Positions 10,398 through 19,506 are shown, counted from the stretch's first letter. The stretch is DNA of 64,000 nt from an uncultured Brachyspira sp. (GCF_944393015.1 NZ_CALXYQ010000010.1:16930-80929), one strand, 5' to 3'. The notes: generated by a model not told the origin, from the sequence alone. Made by a program: numbers and translations.

Positions 10398-11321
10398 ATG
10401 AAATATTTATTAATTTTTTTACTTTCTATAATTATATTTTCTTGTAATACCAAAGAATCAAACAATAATAATACAGATAAAGTAACTATAAATTTAGATG
10501 ACAATACAGATAATAATATAAATAAAACAGAACAATCAAATACAGATGATAAAGATAATAAATCAAATAATTCATCAATAAATACAAATCAAACAAAAGA
10601 AACAACATATTATTCATACACAGATAAAGAAATTATATCTTTTATAGAATCAGGAGATTTGGAAACAATCAAAAAATTAATTGAATCAAAAAGTTTAGAT
10701 GTTAATTATAATTTAGATATAGATGAATATTCTAAGTCAACACCTTTAATACAAGCTATAAAATATAAGCAAACTGATATCATAAATTATTTATTAGAAA
10801 ATAATGCGGATATTAATTTAAAAGAAGAACTTACAGGCTTTACTCCTCTTATGGCAAGCTTCCATGATATTACTATAACAGAGCTTTTAATTGAAAAAGG
10901 TGCTGACATTGAAGCAAGGAATGTTGACGGAATTAATGCTTTAGTTTATGCGGTTTCTTTAAATGATGAAGAGATGGTAAAATTTTTACTTGAAAAGGGA
11001 GCTGACGCCAATACAGTATGCGAAATAAAAAATGAACATACTGATATATCGCCTACTCCATTAATGAATGCTGCTTATAAAGGAAACACTAATATAATAA
11101 ACATGTTATTAGAAAATGGTGCTGATATTAATTATACCACTGATTATGGAATGACTGCTTTAATGTATGCAGCAAGTTTTAATCAATTTGAAGCTGCAAA
11201 AGTACTTTTAGAAAATAATGCTGATACTTCTATAACTGATGAAGATGGTTATACCGCTCTTGATTTAGCAAAATCAGAAGATTATAAGGATATAGTTGAG
11301 CTTCTTAAAAAATATAATTAA
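10398..11321 (+). CDS. Ankyrin-repeat lipoprotein
   Basis: I chose the ATG at 10398 because AGGAT lies 9-10 nt upstream; a TTG two codons earlier is also open. A lipoprotein signal (MKYLLIFLLSIIIFSC) is followed by an Asn/Asp/Thr/Lys-rich linker of about 65 residues, and then by about six ankyrin repeats from DKEIISFIESGDLETIKKLI to the C-terminus (TALDLAKSEDYKDIVELLKKY). The protein is probably displayed on a membrane surface and used for protein-protein contact. It resembles the broken ankyrin gene at 8738-9838 but has a lipid anchor rather than a cleavable signal. The linker looks like a typical spirochaetal lipoprotein tether. Confidence 0.9.
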   Translation: MKYLLIFLLSIIIFSCNTKESNNNNTDKVTINLDDNTDNNINKTEQSNTDDKDNKSNNSSINTNQTKETTYYSYTDKEIISFIESGDLETIKKLIESKSLDVNYNLDIDEYSKSTPLIQAIKYKQTDIINYLLENNADINLKEELTGFTPLMASFHDITITELLIEKGADIEARNVDGINALVYAVSLNDEEMVKFLLEKGADANTVCEIKNEHTDISPTPLMNAAYKGNTNIINMLLENGADINYTTDYGMTALMYAASFNQFEAAKVLLENNADTSITDEDGYTALDLAKSEDYKDIVELLKKYN

Positions 11322-11333
11322 TACTTTTTAATT

Positions 11334-11475
11334 ATATATACTAAAAATTTTGAAGTTTGTCAATTTTATTGTTGTTCTTTTTCCCACCGCAAGCCTACCT
11401 AAAGGTAATCTCTTCAGTCGCAGGCGGAAACCTTATATACTCGATAAACTTATATACACTTATAGTGTATATAAA
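11334..11475. repeat. R3 repeat fragment, one-ended relative of the 14981-15351 element
   Basis: The left end (TATATACTAAAAATTTTGAA, then GTTTGTC) matches the terminal repeat of the 371-bp element at 14981-15351. The adjoining text (TTGTTGTTCTTTTTCCC and then a CCGCAAGCC-like stretch) matches the inside of that element's right end. A GC-rich middle (GGTAATCTCTTCAGTCGCAG) and a short palindrome (TATACACTTATAGTGTATA) follow. I see no second terminal repeat, so this looks like a decayed or partial copy. Confidence 0.6.
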
Positions 11476-11566
11476 TAAAAAATTGTTAAATATATTTTTA
11501 TTATATTAAAAAAGAGATACTTTATAAAAAATATAAAATACCTCTTTATAAATTATATTTTAAATA

Positions 11567-11972
11567 TTATTTTATTTTTACTAATTTAAAAGCAGGAGGC
11601 TGAGATGCACCAGGAAGAGATATTAATAATTGTCCTCCTGTAGCTTCTGTTTCGCTTTCAAATTGTATAATATAAGTATATTTTTCTAACTGAAAAGCAA
11701 TAATTGTTTGTGTGCTGCTTGGATCTTGTACTATATTAACTTTTCCTCCTTCATAGATAATAGTTAATGTTCCTCTAAGAAAATAAGTAAGATTGCCCTC
11801 ATTATCAAGTGTAAAAGCAACTTTTGATGTTCCATAAGTAGCTTCATAACTTCCAGCTCTCTCAGCAATTGTTATTTTTTTAATTTCTGTGTTAGGATTT
11901 GTAACATTATCCTTACAGCTTATGATAGCAGCAAATACTAAAGTTACTAAAAATATTATTTTTTTTATTCAT
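11567..11972 (-). pseudogene. Small lipoprotein gene with a poly-A frameshift after the start
   Basis: The ATG at 11970-11972, behind AAGGAG, reads MNKKNNIFSNFS and soon stops. If one A is removed from the A8 run (T8 at 11959-11966), the frame becomes MNKKIIFLVTLVFAAIISC, a perfect lipoprotein signal, and runs on for about 134 residues to the TAA at 11567-11569. The body contains AGSYEATYGTSKVAFTLDNE and GQLLISLPGASQPPAF, which suggests a small beta-sheet lipoprotein. No start codon exists in the body frame. The gene was probably functional recently, or is switched by tract length. The AAGGAGAAAATTTA segment holding the ribosome site is tandemly duplicated just upstream (about 11975-12008). 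Confidence 0.65.
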
Positions 11973-12054
11973 TTTAAATTTTCTCCTTTTAAATTTTCTC
12001 CTTAAAATTTATTTTATTGTATATATTACTGTGCTGGTTGTTGAGTCTTACTAT

Positions 12055-12819
12055 TTAAACTACATATGGTATAGGAGTACCAAAGGCATTATTTTGTAAT
12101 AAAGCATCATAAGATATAAGATTAGCTGCGTTATCTCTATAAGAATATTTATCAAAAGTTATATAGGAGTTAGGATCAATAAAATTCATATATCTTAAAC
12201 CTTGTTCATATTCTACTTTTACAATAAATCCTGGATTTATTGTTGTTTGAGAAGCATCCGATGAATCTTTAATAATTATAGCACCTTGAGCGTCAATCTC
12301 ATAAGTAACTGTCAAAGGCTTACTGCTAGCATCATCAAATTTAGTATATACTATACCTTTATAATCTGATATTCCGCTATTTACATTATAAAATTCTTCT
12401 TTACATAAAGTAACTCTGCCTAATGAGGTAAGCTGACCATTAACAGAGTTCCATAAATCTATTTCTACAAAACGTCCTTCCCAAAGTATTTTGATTAATA
12501 TTATACCTTCTTCATTGTTTTCTTTTTCATAAATGGTATAAATATTTTCAGAATTTTCCTGTATAATATAAGGATCCACATGCATACTTTCATTGTTGGC
12601 AACAATATCTAATGAATTATTATCATTTATGTTTAACGTCATAAGAATGTTGCCTTGTTCATCGCTGATACTCTTATATGTACCTTTCCATTGATTTAAG
12701 TCTGAGTTTGAAGGTGAATTCGGATTTGTGGCAGAATTATTATTTTTGCTGCAGCTTATAGATAATACTATAATAAAAATAAGTAGTATTTTTTTATCAT
12801 TTTTAATTATATCTCCCAA
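12055..12819 (-). CDS. Lipoprotein, function unknown; start region doubtful
   Basis: The continuous frame begins at a TTG (12817-12819) and reads MGDIIKNDKKILLIFIIVLSISC, a usable lipoprotein signal, with a 254-residue product. The TTG has no good ribosome site, because GGGAGA falls inside the frame. GGGAGA is correctly placed for the ATG at 12798-12800, which reads MIKK and would give MIKKILLIFIIVLSISC if the A7 run (T7 at 12789-12795) had one more A. So the real gene probably starts at 12800 and is one base out of frame here. The body (WKGTYKSISDEQGNILMTLNI) looks like a lipocalin-like or small beta-barrel lipoprotein. I recognise no named family. Confidence 0.6.
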   Translation of the reverse strand: MGDIIKNDKKILLIFIIVLSISCSKNNNSATNPNSPSNSDLNQWKGTYKSISDEQGNILMTLNINDNNSLDIVANNESMHVDPYIIQENSENIYTIYEKENNEEGIILIKILWEGRFVEIDLWNSVNGQLTSLGRVTLCKEEFYNVNSGISDYKGIVYTKFDDASSKPLTVTYEIDAQGAIIIKDSSDASQTTINPGFIVKVEYEQGLRYMNFIDPNSYITFDKYSYRDNAANLISYDALLQNNAFGTPIPYVV

Positions 12820-13002
12820 TTAAATTTTTCTTATATTATATTATATATAATATTTAATCATATTAATATATGAAAGTTTATTCTTTTTTATATTATGTAA
12901 AGAATATATTGTTATATTCGATTTTAACTGTAATTAAAAAAGTTAATAAAATATTTTATTTGCTGAAAAATAAATGTTTCAGTTTATCAATTTATTTTCA
13001 TC

Positions 13003-13205
13003 TGCCCGCCCTATTGCCTTATTATTTTAATTTTATATTTCTATTTAAATTTTCCTTAATATTAAAACAGGAATTACAGCACCCACCCTAAATGTTATTT
13101 GAATTTATAGCTTTTATACCGCACGCTAAACAAAATTATAAATACAGAATAATTATAAATTAAAATTTAAATTATAAATAAGATTCCGCTCACCGTGCGT
13201 TAAAT
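13003..13205. repeat. R1 dispersed repeat, left half
   Basis: Outer left arm (CCCGCCCTATT), inner left arm (GCACCCACCCTAAATGTTATTT) and core pair (ACCGCACGCTAAA at about 13118 and ACCGTGCGTTAAA at about 13192) are present, and the right arms are missing. It lies in the 628-bp gap 3' of phoH and upstream of the 12055 lipoprotein. The rest of that gap holds a short GC-rich stretch near 13275-13325 and a terminator. A 73-residue plus-strand frame across this repeat is not a believable gene. Confidence 0.75.
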
Positions 13206-13392
13206 AAACTCTAAACTTTATAAAATATAATTTTTGAGTTATTATAAATAAATTTGTAATATGTTTTTTAATTTTTATCAACTTTCCCGTGGCAAAAGTT
13301 GCTACCGCAGGTACGCAAAGCGAAAGCACTAATTTATATTTTTAGCATTAAATTAAAAAATATATAGGATTACAGTAAAAAGTAAATAAAAA

Positions 13393-13422
13393 GCATAAAG
13401 CGAAGAATCCATCACTTTATGC
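13393..13422 (-). terminator. Rho-independent terminator of the PhoH gene
   Basis: A stem GCATAAAG / CTTTATGC with a 14-nt loop lies 26 bp past the stop of the PIN-PhoH gene. On the minus strand it is followed by a T-rich run (TTTTTATTTAC). Confidence 0.7.
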
Positions 13423-13447
13423 CTTATTGTTTTAAATAATTAAAAAA

Positions 13448-14803
13448 TCATAATACATTGGCAGCAAGTTCTGCAAGCTGTGAACGCTCACCTTTTTCAA
13501 GTGTTACAGTACCGCTTAAAACTTCTCCTTTTGTGCGGTCTATCAAATAAGTAAGACCATTATTTCTTTCATCCAAATAAGGAGTATCTATCTGATGAAT
13601 ATCTCCAGTGAAAACTATTTTTGTTCCTTCACCTGCCCTTGTTATAATAGTTTTTATTTCATGAGGAGTAAGGTTCTGTGCTTCGTCTACTATAAAATAA
13701 ATCTTGTTCAAACTTCTTCCTCTAATGTATGCAAGAGGTGAAATTACTATTTTTTCATTTTCAAGCATTTTTTTTATATTCTTACTTTCATCGCTGTCAT
13801 CAGAATGTATATGCTGTATTACTGAAAGGTTATCAAATAAAGGCTGCATATAAGGATCTAATTTGCTATTAACATCGCCTGGTAAGAAACCTAAATCTTT
13901 ATTAGAAAGTGCTACTACTGGACGGGCTAAAAGTATTTGTCTGTACTCTCTTCTTTTTGCTAAAGCAGCAGCTAATGCTAAAAGAGTTTTACCAGTTCCA
14001 GCTTTACCCATTATAGTAACTAAAGGTATATTATTATCTAGTAAAACATCTAAAGCCATAGCCTGTTCTTCATTTCTTGGCTTTATACCATAAGCATTTA
14101 TATCAGTATCAACATGAACTATTGTTTTTGTGTCATCTTTATATTTTCCTATCACTGCCTCATCATCTTCTTTTACTCTGTAGCAGAAATATGTATTAGG
14201 ATAAATAGAATGCTCGCCTTTAACTTCTATTTCTTTATTTTCGCTAAGCTCTTTTATATAAATGCGTGCATTATCTCCTGAAATACTTTCTATACCTGTA
14301 AACAATGAAGATAATTTTTCTATCTTGTCTGTATTATAGTCCTGAGTGTCTATTCCTAAACTTCTAGCCTTCATTCTCATATTAATATCTTTAGTTATAA
14401 GAATGACTCTGTGATTTTCACATTTTATATTATAGGCACAAGACAATATTTTATGATCTGGTATGTTTCCAGCAAATATTTTTTTGAATTCTTCTCTCTC
14501 TTCATTATTAACATCTATAAATACTTTACTTTTATTATCAAGCAAAGCACCTTTTTTAAATATATCCTTTACCCCTTGAAGTTCCTCATTTTTTTCTACA
14601 ATGACATCAAGTTCTCGTATAAACTCTCTGGCATTGAAATTGATTGTATCGCTTCCTTTTTTAAACTTATCAACTTCCTCCAAAACTGTAATAGGTATAA
14701 CTATATTAGTTTCTTCAAAAGAAAATATTGACTTAAAATCATGAAGTATAACATTTGTATCAAATACGAACACTTTCTTATTAGGTATAAAATTCTCTGT
14801 CAT
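13448..14803 (-). CDS. PIN-domain PhoH-family ATPase (PhoH2/YlaK type)
   Basis: This is a predicted RNA-acting enzyme that joins a PIN ribonuclease domain to a PhoH helicase-like ATPase. The PIN domain covers about residues 9-150, with acidic residues such as D15 (VFVFDTNVIL) and D139 in the ITKD strand. The ATPase follows with Walker A GKAGTGKT at 266-273, the PhoH motif LARPVVALSNKDLGFLPG around 292-309, Walker B IVDEAQ at about 371-376, and TGDIHQID near 399. The length of 451 residues is normal for PhoH2. It stands alone on the minus strand with its own terminator. Assignment to family is secure; the cellular substrate is not known from the sequence. Confidence 0.95.
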   Translation of the reverse strand: MTENFIPNKKVFVFDTNVILHDFKSIFSFEETNIVIPITVLEEVDKFKKGSDTINFNAREFIRELDVIVEKNEELQGVKDIFKKGALLDNKSKVFIDVNNEEREEFKKIFAGNIPDHKILSCAYNIKCENHRVILITKDINMRMKARSLGIDTQDYNTDKIEKLSSLFTGIESISGDNARIYIKELSENKEIEVKGEHSIYPNTYFCYRVKEDDEAVIGKYKDDTKTIVHVDTDINAYGIKPRNEEQAMALDVLLDNNIPLVTIMGKAGTGKTLLALAAALAKRREYRQILLARPVVALSNKDLGFLPGDVNSKLDPYMQPLFDNLSVIQHIHSDDSDESKNIKKMLENEKIVISPLAYIRGRSLNKIYFIVDEAQNLTPHEIKTIITRAGEGTKIVFTGDIHQIDTPYLDERNNGLTYLIDRTKGEVLSGTVTLEKGERSQLAELAANVL

Positions 14804-14980
14804 CGCAAATCCTTAAAATGATTTTTAGCATAAAATAAATGCTATATAATAAGTATTGTACAAAAGAAAGAAAAAATCAAATTCATTAAACTCGTTTAAT
14901 ATTATAAATATATAATTTTGTTATTTTTACGAATAATAGTGTTACTTTTAATAACATAATAAAATGATACAAATATGATT

Positions 14981-15351
14981 ATATACTAAAATTTTTTAAG
15001 TTTGTCAAAATTAGTTTTTATATTGTTATTATTTTCGGGGACTAGTCCACGAACCCCTAATTCTTTTGCCGACGCTCTGCGTGCTGTAGGCAAGGCACCT
15101 ACTTGGTGGTGCCCCAAAGAAGCAGATACAGCCCGCCTTCGGCGAAGGGCTATATTGTAGCTTAAATTAATAATCTATCTTAAATGTAAAACAATTTTAG
15201 TATGATTTAGTGCTAATTTTTACACTTGCACTTTCGCGAAACGTATCCGAGCCTGTCGAGGATATAAGGTTCTTGACGAAGTCTGCCTGTGGCGTGCGGC
15301 GGGAAAAAGAACAACAAAAAAATAGACAAACTTAAAAATTTTTAGTATATA
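14981..15351. mobile_element. R3 element: 371-bp MITE-like unit with 26-bp terminal inverted repeats
   Basis: The ends are near-perfect inverted repeats: the left end reads ATATACTAAAATTTTTTAAG then TTTGTC, and the right end reads GACAAACTTAAAAATTTTTA then GTATAT, with about one mismatch in 26. The interior is strikingly GC-rich for this genome (for example CCGCCTTCGGCGAAGGGC near 15132, and GTGGCGTGCGGCGGGAAAAA near 15290) and has no coding frame. It lies in the 731-bp gap between the PhoH gene and the acetyltransferase, and outside it that gap shows only A/T-rich sequence. A partial relative lies at 11334-11475. No transposase is present, so it would need one supplied in trans. Confidence 0.6.
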
Positions 15352-15534
15352 TAAATACCAATAAAAAATTATAAATACTGATTGAATAATATCATAAAAA
15401 TATAAAAACTAATTATAAAACACATTCTAACACAACTATACTTCTTAGGCATAAAACTATATAACACATAAATATTTGATATAATTTATTTTTTCTGTAA
15501 AATACAAATAAATTAAAACAAAGGAATAAATCAA

Positions 15535-16101
15535 ATGAATATAGAAGAGTTTATAAAACACTGTAAAGAAGGCAATCCTATATCAAGTGAAGATAAAGAA
15601 CTTGCCCCGCTTTTATATGAATGCTCACAAAATGCCATAAAAATAACAATGCAAATCAATAACAGCTATCATACTACAGATGAGGTGAGAAAATTATTTG
15701 AACAATTAACAGGTGAAAAAATAGATGAAAGTTTCACATGCTTTCCTCCATTTTATACAGACTTTGGAAGAAATATAAAAATAGGGAAGAATGTATTTTT
15801 TAACACAGGCTGTTCATTTCAGGACAGAGGCGGAATCACTATAGGGGATAATGTATTTATTGGTATGAATGTAATTATTTCGACACTTAATCATGGAATA
15901 GAGATACAAAACAGAAGTACAACATATCCTTCAAAAGTAACAATAGGCAATAATGTTTGGATAGGTTCAGGAGCTAATATACTACCCGGTGTAAGTATAG
16001 GAGATAACTCAATAATAGCTGCCGGTACTTTGGTAAATAAAGATGTTCCTTCTAATGTGATAGTCGGCGGAGTACCTGCTAAAATAATAAGAAATTTATA
16101 A
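15535..16101 (+). CDS. Sugar/maltose O-acetyltransferase family protein (LacA/Maa-like)
   Basis: This is an acetyl-CoA-dependent O-acetyltransferase of the left-handed beta-helix superfamily. The 188-residue protein starts with an ATG after AAAGGAAT. An N-terminal helical cap (to about residue 60) is followed by hexapeptide repeats ([57 protein letters not shown]). The expected active-site histidine lies in STLNHGIEI, and the C-terminus has the usual [16 protein letters not shown]. Length and motifs match the maltose/galactoside acetyltransferase group. The acceptor sugar cannot be told. The hydrolase gene follows after 43 bp on the same strand. Confidence 0.92.
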   Translation: MNIEEFIKHCKEGNPISSEDKELAPLLYECSQNAIKITMQINNSYHTTDEVRKLFEQLTGEKIDESFTCFPPFYTDFGRNIKIGKNVFFNTGCSFQDRGGITIGDNVFIGMNVIISTLNHGIEIQNRSTTYPSKVTIGNNVWIGSGANILPGVSIGDNSIIAAGTLVNKDVPSNVIVGGVPAKIIRNL

Positions 16102-16144
16102 TAAAAATTTAACTACAAATAAAATTAATTATAAGGAGATTTCT

Positions 16145-17227
16145 ATGAAAAAAATAATATTATCAGCAACTTTAATACTAACTTTTTTAATATCTTGTAA
16201 CAATAACCAATCACAAAATAAAGGAGGAGATAATATGGATACAAGAGTTTTCAAAATTTACACAAATATAGAAATGAAAAAAGTAAGATTTAAAAACCGT
16301 TACGGCATAGAAATAGCAGGAGATTTATATTTACCAGAAAATTACACTAATCAAAAAAATCCTGCAATAGTTGTATCCGGCCCATTCGGAGCAGTTAAAG
16401 AACAAGCTTCAGGATTATATGCACAGGAGATGGCTACTTATGGTTTTGTTGCTTTAGCATTCGATCCTTCTTTTACTGGTGAAAGCGGCGGAGATGTAAG
16501 AAACACTTCTTCACCTGATATATTTACTGAAGATTACAGTGCCGCTGTAGATTATTTAGGTTTGCTTGATTATGTAGACAGAAACCGCATCGGTGCAATA
16601 GGTATTTGCGGACTTTCTGGAATGGCTATCACTGCAGCTGGAACTGATACTAGAATAAAAGCCGTTGCTACTCTTTCAATGTATGATATGTCAAGAGATA
16701 TGAGTAAAGGTCATCAAGACTATTATACTCCTGAGCAAAGAAGAAAAATAAGAGAATATTTAAGCGAGCAGCGTTGGAAAGATGCTGAAAGCAAAACTTA
16801 TGCTTTAGGTAATCATGAACCTTATTTTGATGAGAACAATAATTTAATGGCTTCTGCAATGGTTGTACCGGAAGAACTTCCAGAAAATGCTGATCCTGTA
16901 TTTGCTGCTTTCTACAACTATTATGCTAAAAGAGCTTATCATCCTAGAGCTATAAACTTTGTTACTTCTTGGACTGCTACAATGCCTGTATCATTCTGGA
17001 ATTTCCCTTTAATGGCTAATATTAAAGATGTTTCTCCTACTCCTATACTTTTAGTAGCAGGCGACAGAGCACATTCAAGATACTATTCTGAAGATGTTTA
17101 TAAAGAAGCATTAGAACCAAAAGAACTTTTAATAATAGAAGATGCTGACCATGTTGATTTATACGATAATATGGAGAAAATTCCTTTTGATAAATTATCT
17201 CAGTTCTTCAAAGATAATTTGAAATAA
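16145..17227 (+). CDS. Alpha/beta-hydrolase-fold lipoprotein
   Basis: The 360-residue protein has a lipoprotein signal (MKKIILSATLILTFLISC, lipobox LISC) and an alpha/beta-hydrolase domain. The strand order fits the fold: NPAIVVSGPFGAVKEQ near the oxyanion region, then GAIGICGLSGMA as the nucleophile elbow, and C-terminal ILLVAGDRAHSRYYSE and EDADHVDLYD, which supply the acid and the histidine. The elbow reads GICG where a typical serine esterase has GxSxG, so the nucleophile may be Cys as in dienelactone-hydrolase relatives. That is my reading by eye, not an alignment. The ATG follows AAGGAG. It is probably anchored to the membrane on the periplasmic side. Confidence 0.85.
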   Translation: MKKIILSATLILTFLISCNNNQSQNKGGDNMDTRVFKIYTNIEMKKVRFKNRYGIEIAGDLYLPENYTNQKNPAIVVSGPFGAVKEQASGLYAQEMATYGFVALAFDPSFTGESGGDVRNTSSPDIFTEDYSAAVDYLGLLDYVDRNRIGAIGICGLSGMAITAAGTDTRIKAVATLSMYDMSRDMSKGHQDYYTPEQRRKIREYLSEQRWKDAESKTYALGNHEPYFDENNNLMASAMVVPEELPENADPVFAAFYNYYAKRAYHPRAINFVTSWTATMPVSFWNFPLMANIKDVSPTPILLVAGDRAHSRYYSEDVYKEALEPKELLIIEDADHVDLYDNMEKIPFDKLSQFFKDNLK

Positions 17228-17258
17228 TCTATTATATTTTTTTATTAATGTTTTCTTT

Positions 17259-17294
17259 AATCCAAGTGTTATTTTTATAATGCTTGGATTTTTT
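17259..17294 (+). terminator. Rho-independent terminator of the hydrolase gene
   Basis: A stem AATCCAAG / CTTGGATT extends inward through TTAT / ATAA pairs and is followed by TTTT. It lies about 30 bp past the stop of the alpha/beta-hydrolase gene. Confidence 0.75.
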
Positions 17295-17326
17295 ATTGGA
17301 TTTTTTATTTATAATTATCATCAAAC

Positions 17327-17757
17327 AACGCACGGTAAGCAAATCCTTAATTATTATGTAAATTACAATTATTAATTAATCTATTCTTATAATTTTACTC
17401 ATCGTGCGGTATGTTAATAATAAATTTAAATAATGCTTGGGCGGGCTTTATATTTGCAGTATAAACTATAAAGAAACAAAGATAAAAATAACTAATAAAA
17501 TTAAAAAGTATAAAGGGCGGGCAGATGTAATTAAATTTTAAAACTTATTTTCACTCCCCACCCTCAAGATTTTATAATTTTATTTTGCATTAAAACTTAT
17601 TTTATATTTTTTATTCTAATTAGAATTTATTAGTACCCACCCAAGTGTTTTTTAAATTTGTTATGCACTTACCGCACGATTAAATATTTTTTAATTTATA
17701 GCAGTATTATAAAAAGAAAATATATTTATATTTTATGATTTGTTTACCGTGCGTTAT
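17327..17757. repeat. R1 dispersed repeat, right half joined to left half
   Basis: The first part is a right half: core pair AACGCACGGT and CGTGCGGT, inner arm GCTTGGGCGGG, outer arm TATAAAGGGCGGGC. It is followed back to back by a left half: outer arm CCCCACCCTCAAG, inner arm GTACCCACCCAAGTG, core pair ACCGCACGATTAAA and ACCGTGCGTTA. The last core stops only a few bases from the stop codon of the LysR gene. The element fills the gap between two convergent genes. Confidence 0.8.
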
Positions 17758-17760
17758 GAA

Positions 17761-18660
17761 TCAAATTTTATTATTAAATTCATTAGTAATCCTATCTAAA
17801 AATATTTTGGAAGCCCTTGAAAATTCCTGATTCTTCTTCCAAACTATATTAAGCCCAGATTCTAATTTGGGCTTTAAAGGTATAAAACAAATATTTTCAT
17901 TATGCATATTGTCAATTAATTTATCTAAACATAAAGCATAACCCATACCTTCCCTAACCATAATTAATGCATTGTAAATCAAATTATAAGTGGCAACTAT
18001 ATTTAGCTTATCAAAAGTATCAGAAAACCACCTTGAAAAATCATTGTCCTGCATTTCAGTTTCCATTACCTGCCTTGATATGATTAATGGTATATTCAAT
18101 AAATCAGTTTTTATTATACTTTTCTTTTTCGCAAGCTCAGAATCTTTTTTCATGATTAGCCCCCAAGTATCTTTAGCAGGCACTTTTAAATAATCATACT
18201 TTGATAAATCTGCAGGATCTATCAATAAACCAAAATCTAATAAACCTTTATCAAGTTTTTCTGTTATATCCTGAAAATTTCCGCTGTAAATATTATATTT
18301 TATATGCGGATAAGTTTCTTGAATATCTTTCATAACAGAAGCAATTAAACTCATAGCCCAAGTCTCACCTGCCCCAATAAATATATCACCTGCTATTAAC
18401 TCATCAGTAAAATTGAATTCCGCTCTGGTTTTATCTATCATATCTATTATTTCTTCGGCTCTTTTTTTTAATAGAATGCCTTCAGGAGTGAGAACTATAT
18501 TATTATGCTTTCTTTCAAATAGTTTATGTCCTATATCCCTTTCAAGTATATTTATCTGTCTGGATAAATTGGGCTGAGTGAGATTAAGATATTTTGCCGC
18601 CTTTGTAATATTGCCTTCTCTTACAGTTGTTAAAAAATATTTTAAAGCCCTAATTTCCAT
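17761..18660 (-). CDS. LysR-family transcriptional regulator
   Basis: This is a DNA-binding regulator of about 299 residues. I chose the ATG at 18660 because the family signature starts there (MEIRALKYFLTTVREGNITK) and GGAGAG lies just upstream; an in-frame upstream extension of 19 residues is unlikely to be used. The winged helix-turn-helix covers residues 1-60 (NITKAAKYLNLTQPNLSRQI), followed by the linker helix and a periplasmic-binding-protein-like effector domain. The nearest genes are a convergent hydrolase and a divergent phosphatase, so its target could be either or itself. The effector is unknown. Confidence 0.93.
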   Translation of the reverse strand: MEIRALKYFLTTVREGNITKAAKYLNLTQPNLSRQINILERDIGHKLFERKHNNIVLTPEGILLKKRAEEIIDMIDKTRAEFNFTDELIAGDIFIGAGETWAMSLIASVMKDIQETYPHIKYNIYSGNFQDITEKLDKGLLDFGLLIDPADLSKYDYLKVPAKDTWGLIMKKDSELAKKKSIIKTDLLNIPLIISRQVMETEMQDNDFSRWFSDTFDKLNIVATYNLIYNALIMVREGMGYALCLDKLIDNMHNENICFIPLKPKLESGLNIVWKKNQEFSRASKIFLDRITNEFNNKI

Positions 18661-18836
18661 ATACTCTCCGAAATACATAAACTTTTTATATTCTATAATA
18701 ATGCAATAATAATGCAAATCATTATTTAATGAATATTAATTTGATTATTATTTGTTATATTTAATTTATATATAAAACTAAAATTGACAATTTCAATTAT
18801 TTAATTATAATGTAAAACTTACTGGAGTTTTTTACT

Positions 18837-19289
18837 ATGAAAAAATTATATAAAAATCTATATGTAGGTAATGACAGAGATTGTGCCGAATTTAAAGGGG
18901 CTATAGTTCATGCCTGCCAAAGCTGTTTTGTTAGAGGCGTAAGAGGAAATATAGGCGATAAAAAAGTGTATCAAAATAATAATGATTTATATTTGAATTT
19001 ACTTGATATAAGCAGCTTATCTTTTGAATATGCTTTTCCTATGATAAAGAGAGCTATGGAGTTTATAGATGAACATATAAATGATATGGAGGTATTGGTT
19101 CATTGTAATTTTGGAATGTCAAGATCTCCATCTATAGCACTTCTTTATATGGCAAGAAAAGGCTATATAAGTAATACTTCATTCAAAGATGCTTTAAGAG
19201 ATTTTCATGAAATATACACTTACTATTCGCCTGGAATGGGAATGTATAGATACTTCGATAATTATTGGTACGAAATAATGAGTTTTTAG
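18837..19289 (+). CDS. Dual-specificity phosphatase-like protein
   Basis: The 150-residue cytoplasmic protein carries the cysteine-phosphatase signature VLVHCNFGMSRSPS, with H89, nucleophile C90 and R96 by count. D57 in the preceding LLDISS stretch is the likely general acid. The architecture is a minimal dual-specificity phosphatase without regulatory domains. It could act on phosphoprotein, RNA or a small phosphorylated molecule; the sequence does not decide. The ATG follows GGAG. It lies just upstream of the riboflavin promoter on the same strand but ends before it. Confidence 0.88.
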   Translation: MKKLYKNLYVGNDRDCAEFKGAIVHACQSCFVRGVRGNIGDKKVYQNNNDLYLNLLDISSLSFEYAFPMIKRAMEFIDEHINDMEVLVHCNFGMSRSPSIALLYMARKGYISNTSFKDALRDFHEIYTYYSPGMGMYRYFDNYWYEIMSF

Positions 19290-19305
19290 CATTATAGCGA
19301 AATAC

Positions 19306-19334
19306 TTGACAATATAAAATATTTGTATTATACT
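19306..19334 (+). promoter_or_regulatory. Consensus sigma-70 promoter for the riboflavin cluster
   Basis: TTGACA at 19306-19311 and TATACT at 19329-19334 are separated by exactly 17 bp. The start point would fall a few bases before the FMN riboswitch, which is the expected arrangement. Confidence 0.85.
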
Positions 19335-19345
19335 ATTACATATAA

Positions 19346-19474
19346 ATCTTCGGGGCTAGGTGAAATTCCATACCGGCGGTAAAGTCCGCGAGCCTTTTTG
19401 ATGTTCCTTATTCAAAAACGGCAGATTTGGTGCAATTCCAAAACCGACAGTTAAAGTCTGGATGGTAGAAGATA
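19346..19474 (+). promoter_or_regulatory. FMN riboswitch (RFN element)
   Basis: This leader RNA binds flavin mononucleotide and shuts down riboflavin gene expression when FMN is plentiful. The conserved blocks appear in order: ATCTTCGGGGC, AGGTGAAATTCC, ACCGGCGGTAAAGTCCGCGAGC, a variable arm, GCAGATTTGGTGCAATTCC, ACCGACAGT, AAAGTCTGGATG and the closing GAAGAT. It sits between a consensus promoter and an intrinsic terminator ahead of ribD, so control is probably by transcription attenuation. Confidence 0.97.
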
Positions 19475-19506
19475 AAATTAATGTAAACTACTACATAAAA
19501 TAATGG

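Noticed and set aside
12870..13091. 73-codon plus-strand frame running into the R1 copy
   Set aside because: Part of it is the R1 left arm and there is no ribosome site; similar short frames appear by chance in this A/T-rich DNA.
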